From Ciona intestinalis (taxonomy: Eukaryota; Chordata; Ascidiacea; Phlebobranchia; Cionidae): a stretch of 64,000 nucleotides of DNA. Below are positions 43,901 through 58,900 of this stretch, piece by piece. Each line of letters begins with the position of its first letter. Position 1 is the first letter of the stretch. The translations under genes and the position numbers were made by a program. The notes beneath the pieces are model-generated. The model had not been told where the DNA came from and ran no database searches. It saw only the letters and a list, made by a program, of their open reading frames with translations. Location: NCBI RefSeq assembly GCF_000224145.3, contig NC_020166.2, positions 51 to 64,050 on the forward strand, written 5' to 3'.

Positions 43901-46900
43901 CCATCCAAGCGCGTCGAACCAGTGAAAATGCGATCGACCGCGACGACAAAACTTTGCGAACTCGTTTCACCCATCGACTCCTGGATGGTCGCCAACTTCC
44001 GTTGCTCCATGCCAAATGTTTTTGTTAAAACTGAAAAAAAGAAGGATAAAACATGGATTTGGAAACATGGAAAATAGAAAAAAAGGAAAAAGTTTTAATT
44101 AAAAAAAGGAAAACATTAAAAAAGGAATAAGTTTGAATTAAAAATGGAAAAAATTGAAAATGGGAAAAAGTTTTGGGCTTAAAAAGTTTTGTTACTTACT
44201 TGGGTTATTGTCCATTATACCAGCCGATCTTTTCATGGCTGTTGTTGCTTGGTCTCGCACACCAGATCCAATTAACTGCAGCAGCTCGAGGTGGGAGATA
44301 CATTTCAATATCTGGGGATGACAGTTTGTTGGTTAGCATTCAGCATTACATATCAAGATAAAGTTTTGGATGTGTATGGAGAGGTTTATTATTAGGATGT
44401 GACACACATTTCAATATTTGGGGATGACGGTTAGTTGGTTAGCATTTACAAAATATGAAACTTAAGTATTACTTTAAAGTTTTATTTTTAAATGTTTAGG
44501 TAACTCAAAAAAAGGTCTTAAACCATTAGATGTTTTAAGTTCAAAGTGTTTTAAGTTAAAAAGGGTGTTAGGTCAACTCTGGCCTATAGGACCTCACCCA
44601 TATAGAATAGAAAGTGCATATACAATGTTGGGGTAATGGGCCAACTCTGGTCTAAATCTCAGGTCCCATGGCATGCCTCACTATAGGACCTCACCCATGT
44701 AGAATAGAATGTGCATACAGAATGCTTGGTAATGGGAATTGGAATAGAATTAAAAACACTCACTTCGTGCCAAGATTCCTGCAGGTAGTTGCCATCAGTG
44801 TAAGCTATCGATATCAAAGTCTTTATAGCTTCAATATTCTTCAGCTTAAGTTCACGAATACCAGCGTTGGCTTGAAGGAGAGAAAACCTTGAAAGAGCTT
44901 GAATGAAAGTATCACGTTCCAACTGTAGTGAAAATAAGTTGTATGAATATCTTTTTTTGTAATTTTTTATTATTTTACTTTTTCCTAACTTTTTTATTTA
45001 GAATTATTTTTTGGAATTTTTTTTATTTATTTTTTTTCTATCTAAGTTTTATGTAAATAAGTAGTTTTATATGAATATTATTTGTAAGCATGCATGATGT
45101 GTATGAAATAAAATAAGTTATAATACTAAGAACATTTAGTGACATTAATGTGTTCAAAATTTATCAGCTTTAAGTTAAAAATTACTGCTTTTTTACATTT
45201 GTCTTTTTAAAAAATAAATCTTTTTTTTTATTTTTTTAAAAACAAAAATTCTCTGTTTTCATTTTTTGAATTAAGTTTTTGTATTAAATAAATACTTACA
45301 GAAAGGCCAAATATGCAAGCCACACGGACTGCATATCTCATCCCATCTAAACATAGACTTGTAACTTGTTTGTCCTCAAAATCCTGAAGGCCCATTGAGA
45401 AGGCAACCATGAGGGATCGCCAGCATAACTGTGTGGAGAAAATTAATGAATGAGCACGTATTTCATATTGATATTGAGCACGCAAAGGTAAAAACAATAA
45501 AATTATTGAATGGGCACGTACTGTTTAATGAGCAATAAACACTCAAATTAATTAATGAGCACGTAATTTTAAATAGCAACAGAATAAATGGGCACATGAG
45601 ATTAAGCTTGCATTAGCAGAGTTAAGGAGTAAATATGCGTTATACAAAACAAATATAAATTATATTATAAAAATATTCTGATTTTTCAGTCCAAAAAAAA
45701 AAAATATTTTTAAAATAATTGACCTGCAAAAAAAATTCTTAAAACAAGACAGCCATGGCGCCGATCCTGGGTATGCGGCGCATACTTCGGAATATTTATA
45801 GGGTATGCGGCATACCCATTTTCCAACGCTAAAGCCTAGTGGTCTCATTCTTTTGCTAAAGCAGGTGCGCAGTACGTTGCATTTACGCGCGTAAGAAGTA
45901 TTTATTGCAAACGTATTAATCCTTTACTTGATCGCATGCGTGAAAAGGAAAATATTTAACCTGTTTTCAAGCAACTGCAGGCAAAAAAATCAAGGGGACA
46001 ATCGGTATTATGGCACAAATATTACGGCGTGAATTCCTATTGTGTCGAAATAGGAAATCGGCTAAGACAGCAGTTGTATAAATATAGATTTATGCCGAAC
46101 AACAAAGTTTCCAAAAAAAGTCTAAAAATTGTTTTGTTTACCTTAAACATAGGTCTAACATGTTCATAATGTGTGGTGCAAATGAACTCGGCTTCCACGT
46201 GGCTTGCTGCTTCCATTAAAGCTTTAGCCGTGCTCGCCATGTCTTGCATCTCCCGTAACCTCTGTGCTGCTGGTGCTATACCTGGTGGAAAAAATGTACA
46301 AACTTTAATATTTGCTGTTGCTTTTGGTCAAGATGTTTCAGATACACACACTATAGGCCTGGGTAAAAACATTTTTGTTCAGACCTTAAGTTTTTGTTGT
46401 GTTTGGTCATTGTTGTAAACTTTGTTTAATTTTAAAAAAAGCTTAATTTTTTGTTGTGTTCGGTAAGTGTTGTAAAGTTTGTAGTTATAGAGATGGAAGA
46501 TTCTTGTGTAAAGAAATACAGTAAGGATCTGGTGCTACAAAAACAGAACAGACAAAAATCAAGTCTAGTAAATTGTATAATATAAGATATATTTCTCTTA
46601 AATGACATCATCAGTCTCTTATTCAAATAGAAACAAAAGTAAGTAAAAGATTGGCATTTAGACTTTTATTGCACGTTTGCAGGAAGTGGATGTTGCCCTC
46701 TATATGGGTAAGGTCCAAGAACAAACGAATTTTTCACTAAGTACCTTTTAAAGTTGAAACTTTGTTGTCACTTCGTGTCGGTTTGATCGAAATTTCCTTC
46801 TTCTTGATTTGATCGTAAATATTCTCGAGGTATTCACTTGGTAGATCTTTACTGTCGTTGATTCCTCGGTTCATACGAATGTAATCTTCCTTTGTCATCT

Positions 46901-49900
46901 TTCGCTTTACCTGTGGAGGATGGCGATTATGTGGTAACGATTCACGAGAATGATGGTGTTTATGTGGTAACGATTCACGAGAATGATGGTGTTTATGTGG
47001 TAACGATTCACGAGAATGATGGTGTTTATGTGGTAACGATTCACGAGAATGATGGTGTTTATGTGGTAACGATTCACGAGAATGATAAGATATTTCATGT
47101 TTATTACGATTCATGAGGTTTTTCATGTGTATCACGATTCATGAGATATACCATGTGATCAAGATTCATGAGAATAATGAGATATATCATGTGATCACGA
47201 TTCAAAAGACTGATGAGATATTTCTTTCATGTGTATCATGATTCATGAGTTTTTTCATGTGTATCACGATTCATGAGAGGTGACTGATATGATCATGAAT
47301 TATTTTTCAAGTTTTTTCATATATGGCATTTGGCCAATGAGTTGTTATTCATGTGATTACGATTCATGAGATATTTCATGTGATTACGATGAGATGTTAT
47401 TTATATAATTAAAGTTTTTGTTTATATTTTGTAAGTGACCAATAAGTTGGTATTTATGTTATCAAGGTATTTTGGAGCAGAAACTTTACTTTCATTATTA
47501 TGCATAAAATAAAAACCTTCATAAAAAATGTAAAACAAAAAAACAAGCTTCAGAATAATGTCATATTTTATAAACCAACCTGTGAGCTGTGTAGATCAGT
47601 AGTGAGCATGATGACGCTGTAACCGAGGACATACGCGGCATCGGCTGATGCAAATATTGTTCCACTGCAAGAAATGTAATGAATTATATTCTGTTACTTC
47701 TGCTACCAGGCATAAAGTAAATAATTTTTTAGTGGCTCATCTGGTATTAAATATAAATTATGTCGTGAAAACGACTTCAGAAATGCTTTTAAATCTGGAA
47801 GGTAACATATAAATAGGAAGAAAATAAAACGAGTACCTCCAACATTACACCTATGGACTTCATCCATTTAAATTACAGAAACAAACGAAACTTTCAACTC
47901 ACTGGAATGCAATAAAACATAATACCATCCCTGTTTTAAACATAAGAAAAACATTACCCAGTTCACACATAGAAATCTCATGTATATAAAATACAGAAAC
48001 AGTAAAAATTTTCACCCACCAGGACACAAAAAAATTAATTCACAAAAAATATAATGTGTTTCAAAAAAATGAGAACCATTACACCTACGTAACTTATAAC
48101 ATTCTAGTTAATCCACTCACTGAGGGTTGCAGTCACAATATCGACTCGCGAACTTCTCCATCAAGCGATCAATCTTCTGAGCTTCCCCTGGAAGACGGAA
48201 TCCTTCCAAGAACCTCCGGATCGCTGTCACAAAGTCCAAGGATGAGAAGTCGAGATTATCGATGTACGAGTACATCACTTCCTTGTTCCATCTATTGGTA
48301 AATAAATGGGTTATGACATCATTATCGTGATGTCATCGATTATGAAATCAATAATTGTGAGTTGCGACATCACTAATTGTGACATCATCGATTATGACAT
48401 CATCAATTATGACATCTTTAATTTAAGTAATTTACCACCTAAAGTTCAAAGCAACTTAAAAGTTCATATTTACAAGGATGGGATCACAATGGCAATTGTT
48501 ACGTGAACATGTTTTTTTTTGCATCTGCTGCAAAACCTTAATATAATAAAGGGGGGAATATTTTAATGTAAATGGGTGTTGTGGATTCAATCTGGTGGCA
48601 TGAATGACTAACACAGGCTTCTTGGGTGTTGAGTTAATGGGCCAAATGTGGCCTTAATCTCAGGCAATTGGCAAAGGCCTCACCCACATAGAATAGAATA
48701 TATTATAAATTAAATGAAGTTCTTTAAGTTTAACATACTTATCATGTTCTCCAATGTAGTCGCCGATTTCTGACGGGTTTAATCGAGTTTCAGAATGAAG
48801 GAATTCTGCCACGTCATTTGCAGTGTTGCCGATCATACCTTGCGCTTGTAGGAATGCAATGCCTTTAGATGGCTTCCGGTTGAACCTGAATTTAAATTGA
48901 AACACTGAAGAAAAACGGTTAGAAATATATGTTGGGTTTAAGGGGTAAAATGGTCCATGTTTTTGTTTCTTTTTCTCATCCAATTTAATAGATAACAAAT
49001 ATTATTTACAGAATTATATAACCATATCCTCACGACCCTAAAAGAGGGATGCAATTGTTTTTGCCAACAACTCTTTAGAGCATATTTTGACAAACTTTTT
49101 TGGGGGGCACATTTTGACAGACACTTTTTTGGAGCACATTTTTACCAAAAACTCACATTAGAATTCCTTGTTCCAAAATGTCCTTTTGCTGTTTCATAAC
49201 TTCGAGGGTTTCTGGATTGTCAGCTGCTCCACCAGGAGCGCTGTTGAGCAAGTGGTCCGAAGTATCTGAGTTAAGGGAATGCGTGCTATCCATGTTCGAT
49301 ACCGATGAAGTGATTGACAGGTTGCCGGGGTTGCCAGACTCTGGCAGATGCTCTTTGCCTGGTTGAACATTTTTATTTAAAAATCCAGGTAAAAAAATTA
49401 ACAATTAAAATAGGTTTAACATCTTAACTATAAAATCTTGCAGAATAGCAGACCTTTTCCAAATCTGGTAAAACTTACCTTTTTAAATTTACGAAATATT
49501 ACAAAAAAGATATAAAATGCTGATTGTCCTTAATTAAATAAAAACACTTCATTAAAAAAGTTTTCACTTCTTAAGACTTAAGTAAAAATGTTACCAAAAG
49601 GTATAAATTGGTGCTAAGTTCGATTTAGAATATTTAGAATAATCGGCCAATTGTGGCCTAAATCATAGAACCCAAAGCGTGCCATGCGACCTCACCCACA
49701 TAAAATGTAACAAATTAATACGCACAAAATCTTACCTAGATGTGACTATATATAAAACTTATATATTAAAAATATATATACAAGTGAAAAAGTAACCAAA
49801 TATAAGAATTAATATTAATTGCATGAAATCTAGGTGTGACATAGAGTGAGGAGTAAAATACGTTTAGGATAATGGGACAATCCTGGTCTAATACCTACGA

Positions 49901-52900
49901 CCTATGGCATGCCAAACATAGAATAGAATGCCACGCTGCGAGACCTCACCCACATAGAATACAATACACAAAAAGACCTGAATTTTTTTAACTATTTGCG
50001 TGATTTCTTACCCAGATGTGACTATACATAAAAGTTTTATATAAAATATATAAACCCGAAAAAGCTACATATAAAAAGCAAAAAAAAGCTACAGAAATAT
50101 AAGAATTATCATTATTTGCATGAAATCTTACCCAGATGTGACATGGAGTGGGGATTAATGTAAAGTTCCGAACTCCAATCCACCATCGACTTTGTGATCA
50201 TCACCAAACATTCCAAACTTTTCTTCCGCATCATGTGCTCCTAGATGCAAGGATCATGGATAAAGAGAGTTTTATAAAGAAATAGTTTTGCGGATCAATT
50301 TTCTGGATTACTTGTGGGATATGAGAGTCACTCATATCCCACAGTTTGGGGAAACTTTTAAGATTATTTTTTTGGACAATTTTTAATCACGTTTTTAAAA
50401 AATATTTTTGGAATATTTTTTTAGATTCTTTTTTAAGTTTTTTTTAAGGGGGGATCATTTTTAACCTAAATTTGTTCATTTTATTTTATTCTATTTCTAT
50501 AAAGCCTTTTTTTGTGAAGCATTTTTTCATTCTTTTTTAACTTCTCAAAATTCTTATTAACCCCCACAAAACATTCTCACTTTTAATGAACACACATACC
50601 TGCGCTGGTGTTATGCCGACGTGATTATGGGATACTTGAGCTATTTTGCATAACAGGGTGACCAGCTGGTGGAAAACATTAGCTGCATTTATGTCACAGT
50701 CGTAGTTGACGTATATGTCCACCATGCATTGAGCATCCGAGCAGATCTTCAACAAAGTCTCAAGCACCATCCATTTATGCTGGAAGGAGGAGGACGAAGA
50801 CTCAAGGATGTTGAGGAAGATCTCTTTGAAGAAAACCTAAAAAAATAAACAAAAATTAGATAAAGTTTCTTCTTTTTTTGACAATCTTTCGTTTTATAAA
50901 AAATTATTATATAAGATATTTGTATATGTTTTTTATCATTTTTGGGGTGGATTTTTTAATTTTATAAAACGGTATTTTTAGTGTATTTACTTTAGTTTTA
51001 CCATTAAAATCAAGAAATTTATATGTTTTTATTATTTGATTTTATTTGTTTCTAATTTTGTGTAATTTTTAAGTAATTTTATTTGTAAAAAGTAAGTGTA
51101 TTACTAAAACTATACAAATCATCAAATTGTACTGTAGCTTTCAACATTTTAAATACACAAACACCACAAACAAATACCTGTATCTGCACTTTCAAATGAG
51201 TCTTAAAATTTTCCAACAATTTGACGAAGATTTCAAGGGAGAGATGGAAAACATCGGGAACCGATGAAACCCCGTTTTTACTCAACGCCACGCAGAGGTA
51301 CTGAAGGTAAGGAATGGGAATGATACATATGAGTGTTTTACAACTACTATATGGGTTATGGGTTGTGTATGGGTTAGGCCCTGCAACAAAATTTCTTTAT
51401 TTTTAAACCAAAGCCAAATCGTTTCCTCTTAAATTTTTAAAAAGTCCATTTTTTTAATCCCAATTTAATTTTTTCATTTTTTTTAAAATCTTTATGCTTG
51501 ATAACTTATACTTGTATTTAAGTATTAAATGTATTTAAGTATTATCACTCAGGAACAAATAAATTTCACCTGTTTTATCTAAACTGCATTGTACAAATAT
51601 CGCCCCAAATTATTGAAAATTTGAAAACATTTCCTAAGTATTGTAGAAAATACAGAAAATGTAACTAAATTTTAACAACGTCACCTAAAATATTAATAAA
51701 AGTACAGAAAAAAATTTACTTGTTTTATCGGGTAAATAAACATTATCATTACCCTTGACCTGACATAAAAAATATTTAAAATCTCTTATGATAACTCAGA
51801 CTAAATGAATTTGTTAAATGTCACTAAAAGAAAAAAATTTACTTGTTTTATTGCGTTAATAAACATATCATTATCCTTGAACACGGGACCAGCCGATTGT
51901 AAGATTGAATGGAGAAGATGTAACGACAGAATCTTCGATCGAAGCTCATGGGATCTGTGAGGACCAGTAACGTTGGGTTACAGGGAGTTTTTGCAAATGT
52001 TTTATTTTCGCCTATGCACAATTGAAGGCCACTAACCAAGTCAAAATTCAAGCCACAATTTGGAGATAAATTTTAATACTGGAAACTCCAACAGCCTTAA
52101 GTTTTAAGGAGGACCAGTAAGGTTGAGTTACAAGGAGTTTTTACAAATGTTTTGTTTCCGCCTATGCACATTTTAATGCCATAAAATTATTTTGGCAAGT
52201 TAAAATCACAATTACATATTTCAAAGTTATAAAGTTAAATTGAAAATTTAAGGTGAAAATTAAAAGCCACATTTTAAAGCCTTAAATCCAAGCAGGTAAT
52301 GTAAAGGCCACAATTTTAAACCAAAAATACTCAAAGGAGACATAAATTCTCAACTTTAAGGGCCCTCCCCTGCCTATTGACTTAAAAAGGCGGACCACGC
52401 CTATACAAGCGAACTTACTTTGGGTCAGGTGGGCCATCTGATAATAACTTCATGCTCAACTTGCAGAAACTCCTGAAAGATTAAAACATTGTTTTTACAT
52501 GTTTTATTTATGTCTTTAAATATATTTAGGATACTAGTATTGATAAGAAGTCCAAACACTTGTAATCCAGCATTAGGCGATGGAAACTACTAAAAAGAAC
52601 ACAGTTGAATTGTAAATTTGACCCGCATACTAGGTAATCAAGTACTTTACTAATATAGAATAGAAATTGATATGCCAGATATATTAAACTTAAACTGATA
52701 CCTAAACACAAGGAAAGCATCTTTTTGCAGAACATGCGAAAAGTTGACGCTCCTCTTAAGAAGATCATCATTGTAGGAGCTTGTTGCATCCGATGATGTC
52801 ACGGATAAACGGGAGGACATGGAAGCTGGGAAGGAAGAGGGTTGAATGAAGAGCAAATATTTAAGTTTTATTTAATGACAAACCACCACAAATAGCGCCG

Positions 52901-55900
52901 TGTTATAATGACTGTAATTTCACGCCACGCGAGGTTACATTAATTTAAAACACAAAATTGAATATGAAAATATTTTTAAGTTGATTTTATGAACAGGTTC
53001 CAGGTTCATAGCTTGCTACTGACTCGCTGTTACCATTCCGATTTAATAAAAAAAAACATAAAACTGTGAAAACAACAGTTTAGTTAATATATAAAAGAAC
53101 TTACTTTAGTAAAAAAAAAATAAAAAATAAACTCCAAATATAGACAGAAAAATTAAAAATCTTGTTTAGTTTTTAACTGACCAAGTTGATCGAACTCTGC
53201 TTCTTCTTCTTCTTCGTTTTGTGCGACGACAAAATCGACGATGTTTGAAACTATTTCTTCAACGACCAAACTTGCTGAATCATCTGATGACTCAGCTACT
53301 CCGTTCACAACTGAAATAATTCCGAAAAATAATTTATTATTTAAAAAAAAAAAGATTTTTTATTTTTTTTAAAGAAAATAGTGTAAAAGTGACAAAAACA
53401 GTTACCTAATTTTTTTTTGTTTTAAATGGTGCAAAAATACATATATTGGTCCAAATATATTTAATATGACCCTTTCTGTTATTACAAATTTAATTAGACT
53501 CCTATTTCTGCTCTTCATTTGTGTGTTACAGTTTTGATTTGTACGACCCGTATTAAAACTTATTCATCGAAGTACTTTGGAGCGAAATTAACAACTTATT
53601 CAACAAACTACCTTGGAATGCTCCATCCTCAGACTCAGTTGCCCCATTTTCTTCACCCTTCTGTGATGTCATAATACCATTTGTGTGATCAGCAATCATA
53701 CTGGTGTGGTGTTGATCACTTTCTGGTGCATCATCTATAAAAACAAAATATATTACTGTGGGGCAAGATGGGATATCGTTAGCAGCTTAATCCCATATTT
53801 CCTAAACGTGTTTTTAACAGTTGACAATGCTGTTTTAGAGTCGTAAGGATATGTGGTTATACAATTCTGTTAAAACTTTGTTAACTACCAAATGGGAAGA
53901 CAAAAGAGAATAATGCAACATCTTATCCCACCTTACTATATAATATTTATTTATAGTGGGAATACTTATAAAAAAATTAAATTTTTGTTATGTACAGCTG
54001 ACATTTTATAGGATACAGTAATGACCAACTGGGTTAAAGCGATTGTCATTTAAGTATTTTGCCCAAGAACACAACGCCCACAATGGTAGCAGTATCGCAT
54101 CTCAACTTCATTAAATACACACAGATCCATATACTGTACCTTGAACAATTTCTCCATTTTGTTCATTTATTGGAACTTGTATTGACTGGTTCAATTCCTG
54201 AAGAAACACAATTATTTAAGATTTTAACTTAAAGGATTTAGTCCAGTGGGTTCTAAACTGTGTGTTGCAACGACTTGGTGCATTGTTTTAATGTTTAAAT
54301 GTGTTCTATTCTATATGGGTGAGGTCCCATAGTGAGGCACGCCAATGGTACTGAGATTTAGACCGAGTTGGCCCATTACCCCAACATTTTATATGCACAT
54401 TCTATTCTATATGGGTGAGGTCTTACAGTGAGGCATGCCATGGGTACTGGGGTTTAGGACAGAGTTGACCCATTACCCCAACATTGTATATGCACATTCT
54501 ATTCTATATGGGTGAGGTCCTACAGTGAGGCATGCCATGGGTACTGGGGTTTAGGACAGAGTTGGCCCATTACCCCAACATTGTATATGCACATTCTATT
54601 CTATATGGGTGAGGTCCTACAGTGAGGCATGCCACGGGACCTGAGATTTAGGCCAGAGATGGCTCTTTCCCCAAATATTGTATATGCACATTCTATTCTA
54701 TACGTATAAGGTCCTATAGTGAGACAAGGCCAGGGCCAATCTTGGTCCAAATGCTAAGACCCACGGGGTGCCAGGTTGTAGGTATTCATAAGAATATAAA
54801 CCTAATAAAAGTTAAAGTCAGAAATACAGTTTTGGTATTTATATACAAATATCAACCCAAACGATTGTCTTAATTGATTAAAGCTTGGTTTTTTGTGGGA
54901 TTATGTGTTAATGTATTAGCAACACAAGCTTATACAAACAGGAGTTAACTGTTAGTCGTTTCATGCTTTTGTTTTTTAATATTTTTGGCGTCAAATAACT
55001 TGCTTAGCTTGATACTGTATGACGAGCGATCGCCGATCATGCACAGTGAAATGATATAAACAAGTCATCCGGTAAAAAAACTGTCAATTTTATGGTGAAA
55101 AAATTATTACTTTTAGACCAGAACTGCTGATGTAAAAACAAGCAAATTAATAAAAATTACCATTTTTTTCTAATTTTGTTCAGGGCAGAGGTGCCAAAAA
55201 TGTTATTATGCAAATATGCCATATATTTCACCTGTTCAGTCTCTTTCTCTTCTTGAAGTTTTTTAGCCAAGCTTTTGTCATACTCCTACAGTGCAATTAA
55301 CACAGCATAAGCCACATATGTTAGTACATACAAAACTACTGGATTATTTGTGGCAAGTATTTTAATACAGGAAGGTAAAAAATGTTTCATGTAAAGTATG
55401 TTAACAAGCTTTTAGGCCATGCAAAGTCTAAAACCACAGAATACTAAGATACTATGGTAAAAGTACTGTATTTTTACATCCCTGGGGCAGTTTATACTAT
55501 TTTTGTGTTATAATAATAAGATGGGACACCTTTGACTCATAATATCCAAATATCCTGATCGTGTTTTAAACAATTAACACCGGTCTATAGGAGTTGTAAG
55601 GATACGGTTTTATAATTCATTGAATGTTCTTTGTTTACTACCAAATGGGACGAGAAAATAGAATAAAAAGGTGTCCCATCTTTCCCCATCCTACTATAAT
55701 ATAATATATTTTTTATCTAAAGAATTATGTATATTAAGGGTGTATCTGTATATAACAAAAATAATTAAATCAAAGGGGGGAGGGGTGTAAACAACACTCC
55801 TTTTGAGTTATAATAATATAAGATATTTTGTTCGGATGTTTTATATTGTGGTTATGTCTGTTTCACCCTTTGATATGAGCGTTTTTAGAATATTGACAAC

Positions 55901-58900
55901 CTTGAGACCTTGTTTCACCCTTATGTTTGTTTCTTATGTCACTGGTTAAACTTTGTCTCACAGCGGTTATTATGAGTGAATTGCATCGTCACTTAACTAG
56001 AATAAGATGATCAAGCTAAATGCATTGATGTAATGCAATATTGCTTAAAACTATCGGGGGAAAGGAATTTTTACATATCTAAACACTGTACTGTACACAA
56101 CACAAAACAAGTAGAAAAACAAAAATAAAAACATGAAAAAAAAAACAAGAAGAAAAACAAAAAAAAAACAAAAAGAAAAACAAAAAGAAAAACAAGAAGA
56201 AAAACAAAAAGAAAAACAAAAAGAAAAACAAAAAGAAAAACAAGAAGAAAAACAAGAAGAAAAGCAAGAATACATACCGCTTGTGCTTCCATTCTTGAGA
56301 AGATTACGTTGAGCATTTGAGTCAGAGTCGCCCTCGCTGTCGTCTGTCAGACAACGGTAATCAAACATTATTTGATGGATTATTTAAATATGAAACTAGT
56401 TTGGCAAGATATAGGAACCCAAATATGAACAAAATAAAGAAACGCTGGTGAACATGTATATATTAAACTATTATTTTATAGAATTATAAAACATTTAATA
56501 CAGGAAAAAAAATAATGAAAAAATGTTTTTTAATGCTATTATTTTTATAGCATTATAAAATCTTATAAAACATTTTTTTTGCATTATATAAAATACTATA
56601 AAACATAGCATTATAAAACAAGCTATCATTTTTATAGCATTAAGAAAACATTTTTTCAGCGTTATACAAAATTATATAAAACATAGCAACATTTTTTCAT
56701 TAGTTTTTTTTTCAAGGGTTTAGTAAATTCCATTCGGAAAGAAAAATAAATTAAACATTTATGCATTTTTATTCGTATTTAAATTCTTATATATTTAAAT
56801 AGAATCAAAAATTGAACTTAAAAGATGATTTACCTGGTTCACCATGTTTCGCGAAGCAAGATAAATGTTATAACACGTTCTCACTGCTTGAAGTAACGTT
56901 CCTTCATGGATTTCACAATTATTACTTGTAACTGCTGTCAGAAGTACCTTGAAAAAGAAAGGGAATTTTGCTGATGCTGCTGTTAAAAATAGTATGACGT
57001 ATGTATGGTACTGTAGGGGAAGATGGGACACCTTTACTTTTTATTTCCTACAATTTGGTAGTAAACAAAGAATATTCAAAGAATTATAAAACCATTTTCT
57101 CACAACTTGTTAATTGATTAAAAGAAAACACAATCAGGATTTTTGTATAGTATATGCTAAAGGTGTCTTTACTTCTCCCACCCTGCTATATACATATGTG
57201 AATTTGTATTCTGATATACTGTATACAGTGTATGAATTGTGTATTAATGCATAATAGATTTAACATGATTGTACAAGAGAATGATGCAGTTATGAATAAA
57301 GGCTGCAGTCTTAACACTAAAACATCATTGTTAAAGTTAATGGCTGTATCACACCCAAAGAATAAACAATATTTAAATGAGACACCCAAGCCAGCAGCTA
57401 GGTTAGAATTCGCCAACAACATTTAAGAAAACTGACTCCTACAATTTACATAGCCGCATAAAATAAATATATTGAAGTCGACGATAAACAAATCCCACAA
57501 TTTAAAAGCTGGCTTCTTTTTACTTTCGGCAGCTATAAGACTTGCAAAAAATCTACACAAAATTGCAAATAACATTAAGGTCTCATACAAGTGCAAGCAG
57601 TTACATAAAACACTCTTCCAAAAGGTATAAAAACAAATGTAGATTTTAAAAAACAAATGTAGTACTCTTAAGTATAAAACTAAATGTAGCTACCTTTATG
57701 ATTTGTAATTGAACATGTTCGTCTGTTTGTATTCCATTAAAACATTGGCAAATGGCATCAATTACTCGGTCAATTAAACGCTTGCCCGGCACTGATGAAT
57801 CAGGTGCATTACCCACTAGAATCCCATATACAATCATTTTCTGATAAAAAAAAAGAAGTATCTCTAAATATTTTATAAGTTAGGGGGGAAAGACACATCT
57901 TCTGAGAAGAGAAAATGTATATGTTAGCTTTAGGTGCTTAAAACAGAGGTTTTTTGGTCAGTTTTAATACAAACATGACAACTCATGTTCCCATGCCCTT
58001 ATGGGCAAGACACTTAACGGCAATTGCTCCAACCCAGTGGTCGCTTGTGGGCTGTGTGTTGAGGTTAAGGGCCAACTCTGGCATAATTCTCAGGTTAGGT
58101 CCCCTGGCATACCCTCACTGTGGGACTTTACCCATTCCATACAGAATAGAAAGTTATTACCATTCTATAAGTCATAATATAACCTACTGAAAATTAACCA
58201 TGCAGAAAACGTTTTCCACATACAACAGGCGTATATTATAATAACAAGCCCAAGTATCAGGTTCCATAGCATGGCCTGCCAAGTAACTTGATGTTCTAAT
58301 TCATATAGAGTATTTACCTGTAAGCAATCGAGTGCAGCAGTGACAATACTGGGTGATTTTGATTTACAAGCCATCTCGAAGACAAGGAAATATCGGTCTG
58401 CCTCAATGATTGTGAAAGGAGACTTGGGCGGTCCATCCCCAGGACTAATGAACAAAAAACTTGTTTAATCTGGTTCAAACTGGATTTAGACCAAAACAAG
58501 ATGCCCAGACAAGAATTTAACTACATTTTAGCACAAACTGGCTCCGGCATAATTTCCTTTTTTAAGTACACAATACACAGACATAATATATATATATATA
58601 TATATATATGAATGTATAAATGACTAATTAAATGTAACTTGTTTTATCCTCGACTGGGCGGAAAACGACAGTCGTTATAACACAGGTGTTTTGTATCATA
58701 CACCTTGTATATATACCTCATTTCTTAGGTGTATATATACCTCATTTCATATGTAAGTACTTGTTTAGTTTAAGAATAATATTTACCTATCATGTTCCAG
58801 GTCTTGTTTGATTTCATCTGAAAATAAAACTTGATTTTTGAAAATTACTCCAATGAAAATAAAAATAAAAAAAAAATTTTTGGACTAAATATACTATAAT

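Noticed and set aside
46931..47084. CRISPR-like direct repeats
   Set aside because: The repeats are contiguous with no unique spacers, in a eukaryotic intron; it is a minisatellite.
46892..47116. Plus-strand open frame of repeated [10 protein letters not shown]
   Set aside because: It is antisense to ARFGEF and generated by the 33-bp minisatellite, which is open on both strands by composition.
56051..56368. Long open frames rich in Phe, Cys and Leu on the minus strand
   Set aside because: They arise from the AAAAACAAGAAG microsatellite; only the 56278-56343 part in another frame is a real exon.
57232..57426. Open frames on both strands in ARFGEF intron 4
   Set aside because: No conserved motif, no phase-compatible splice sites; chance open frames.
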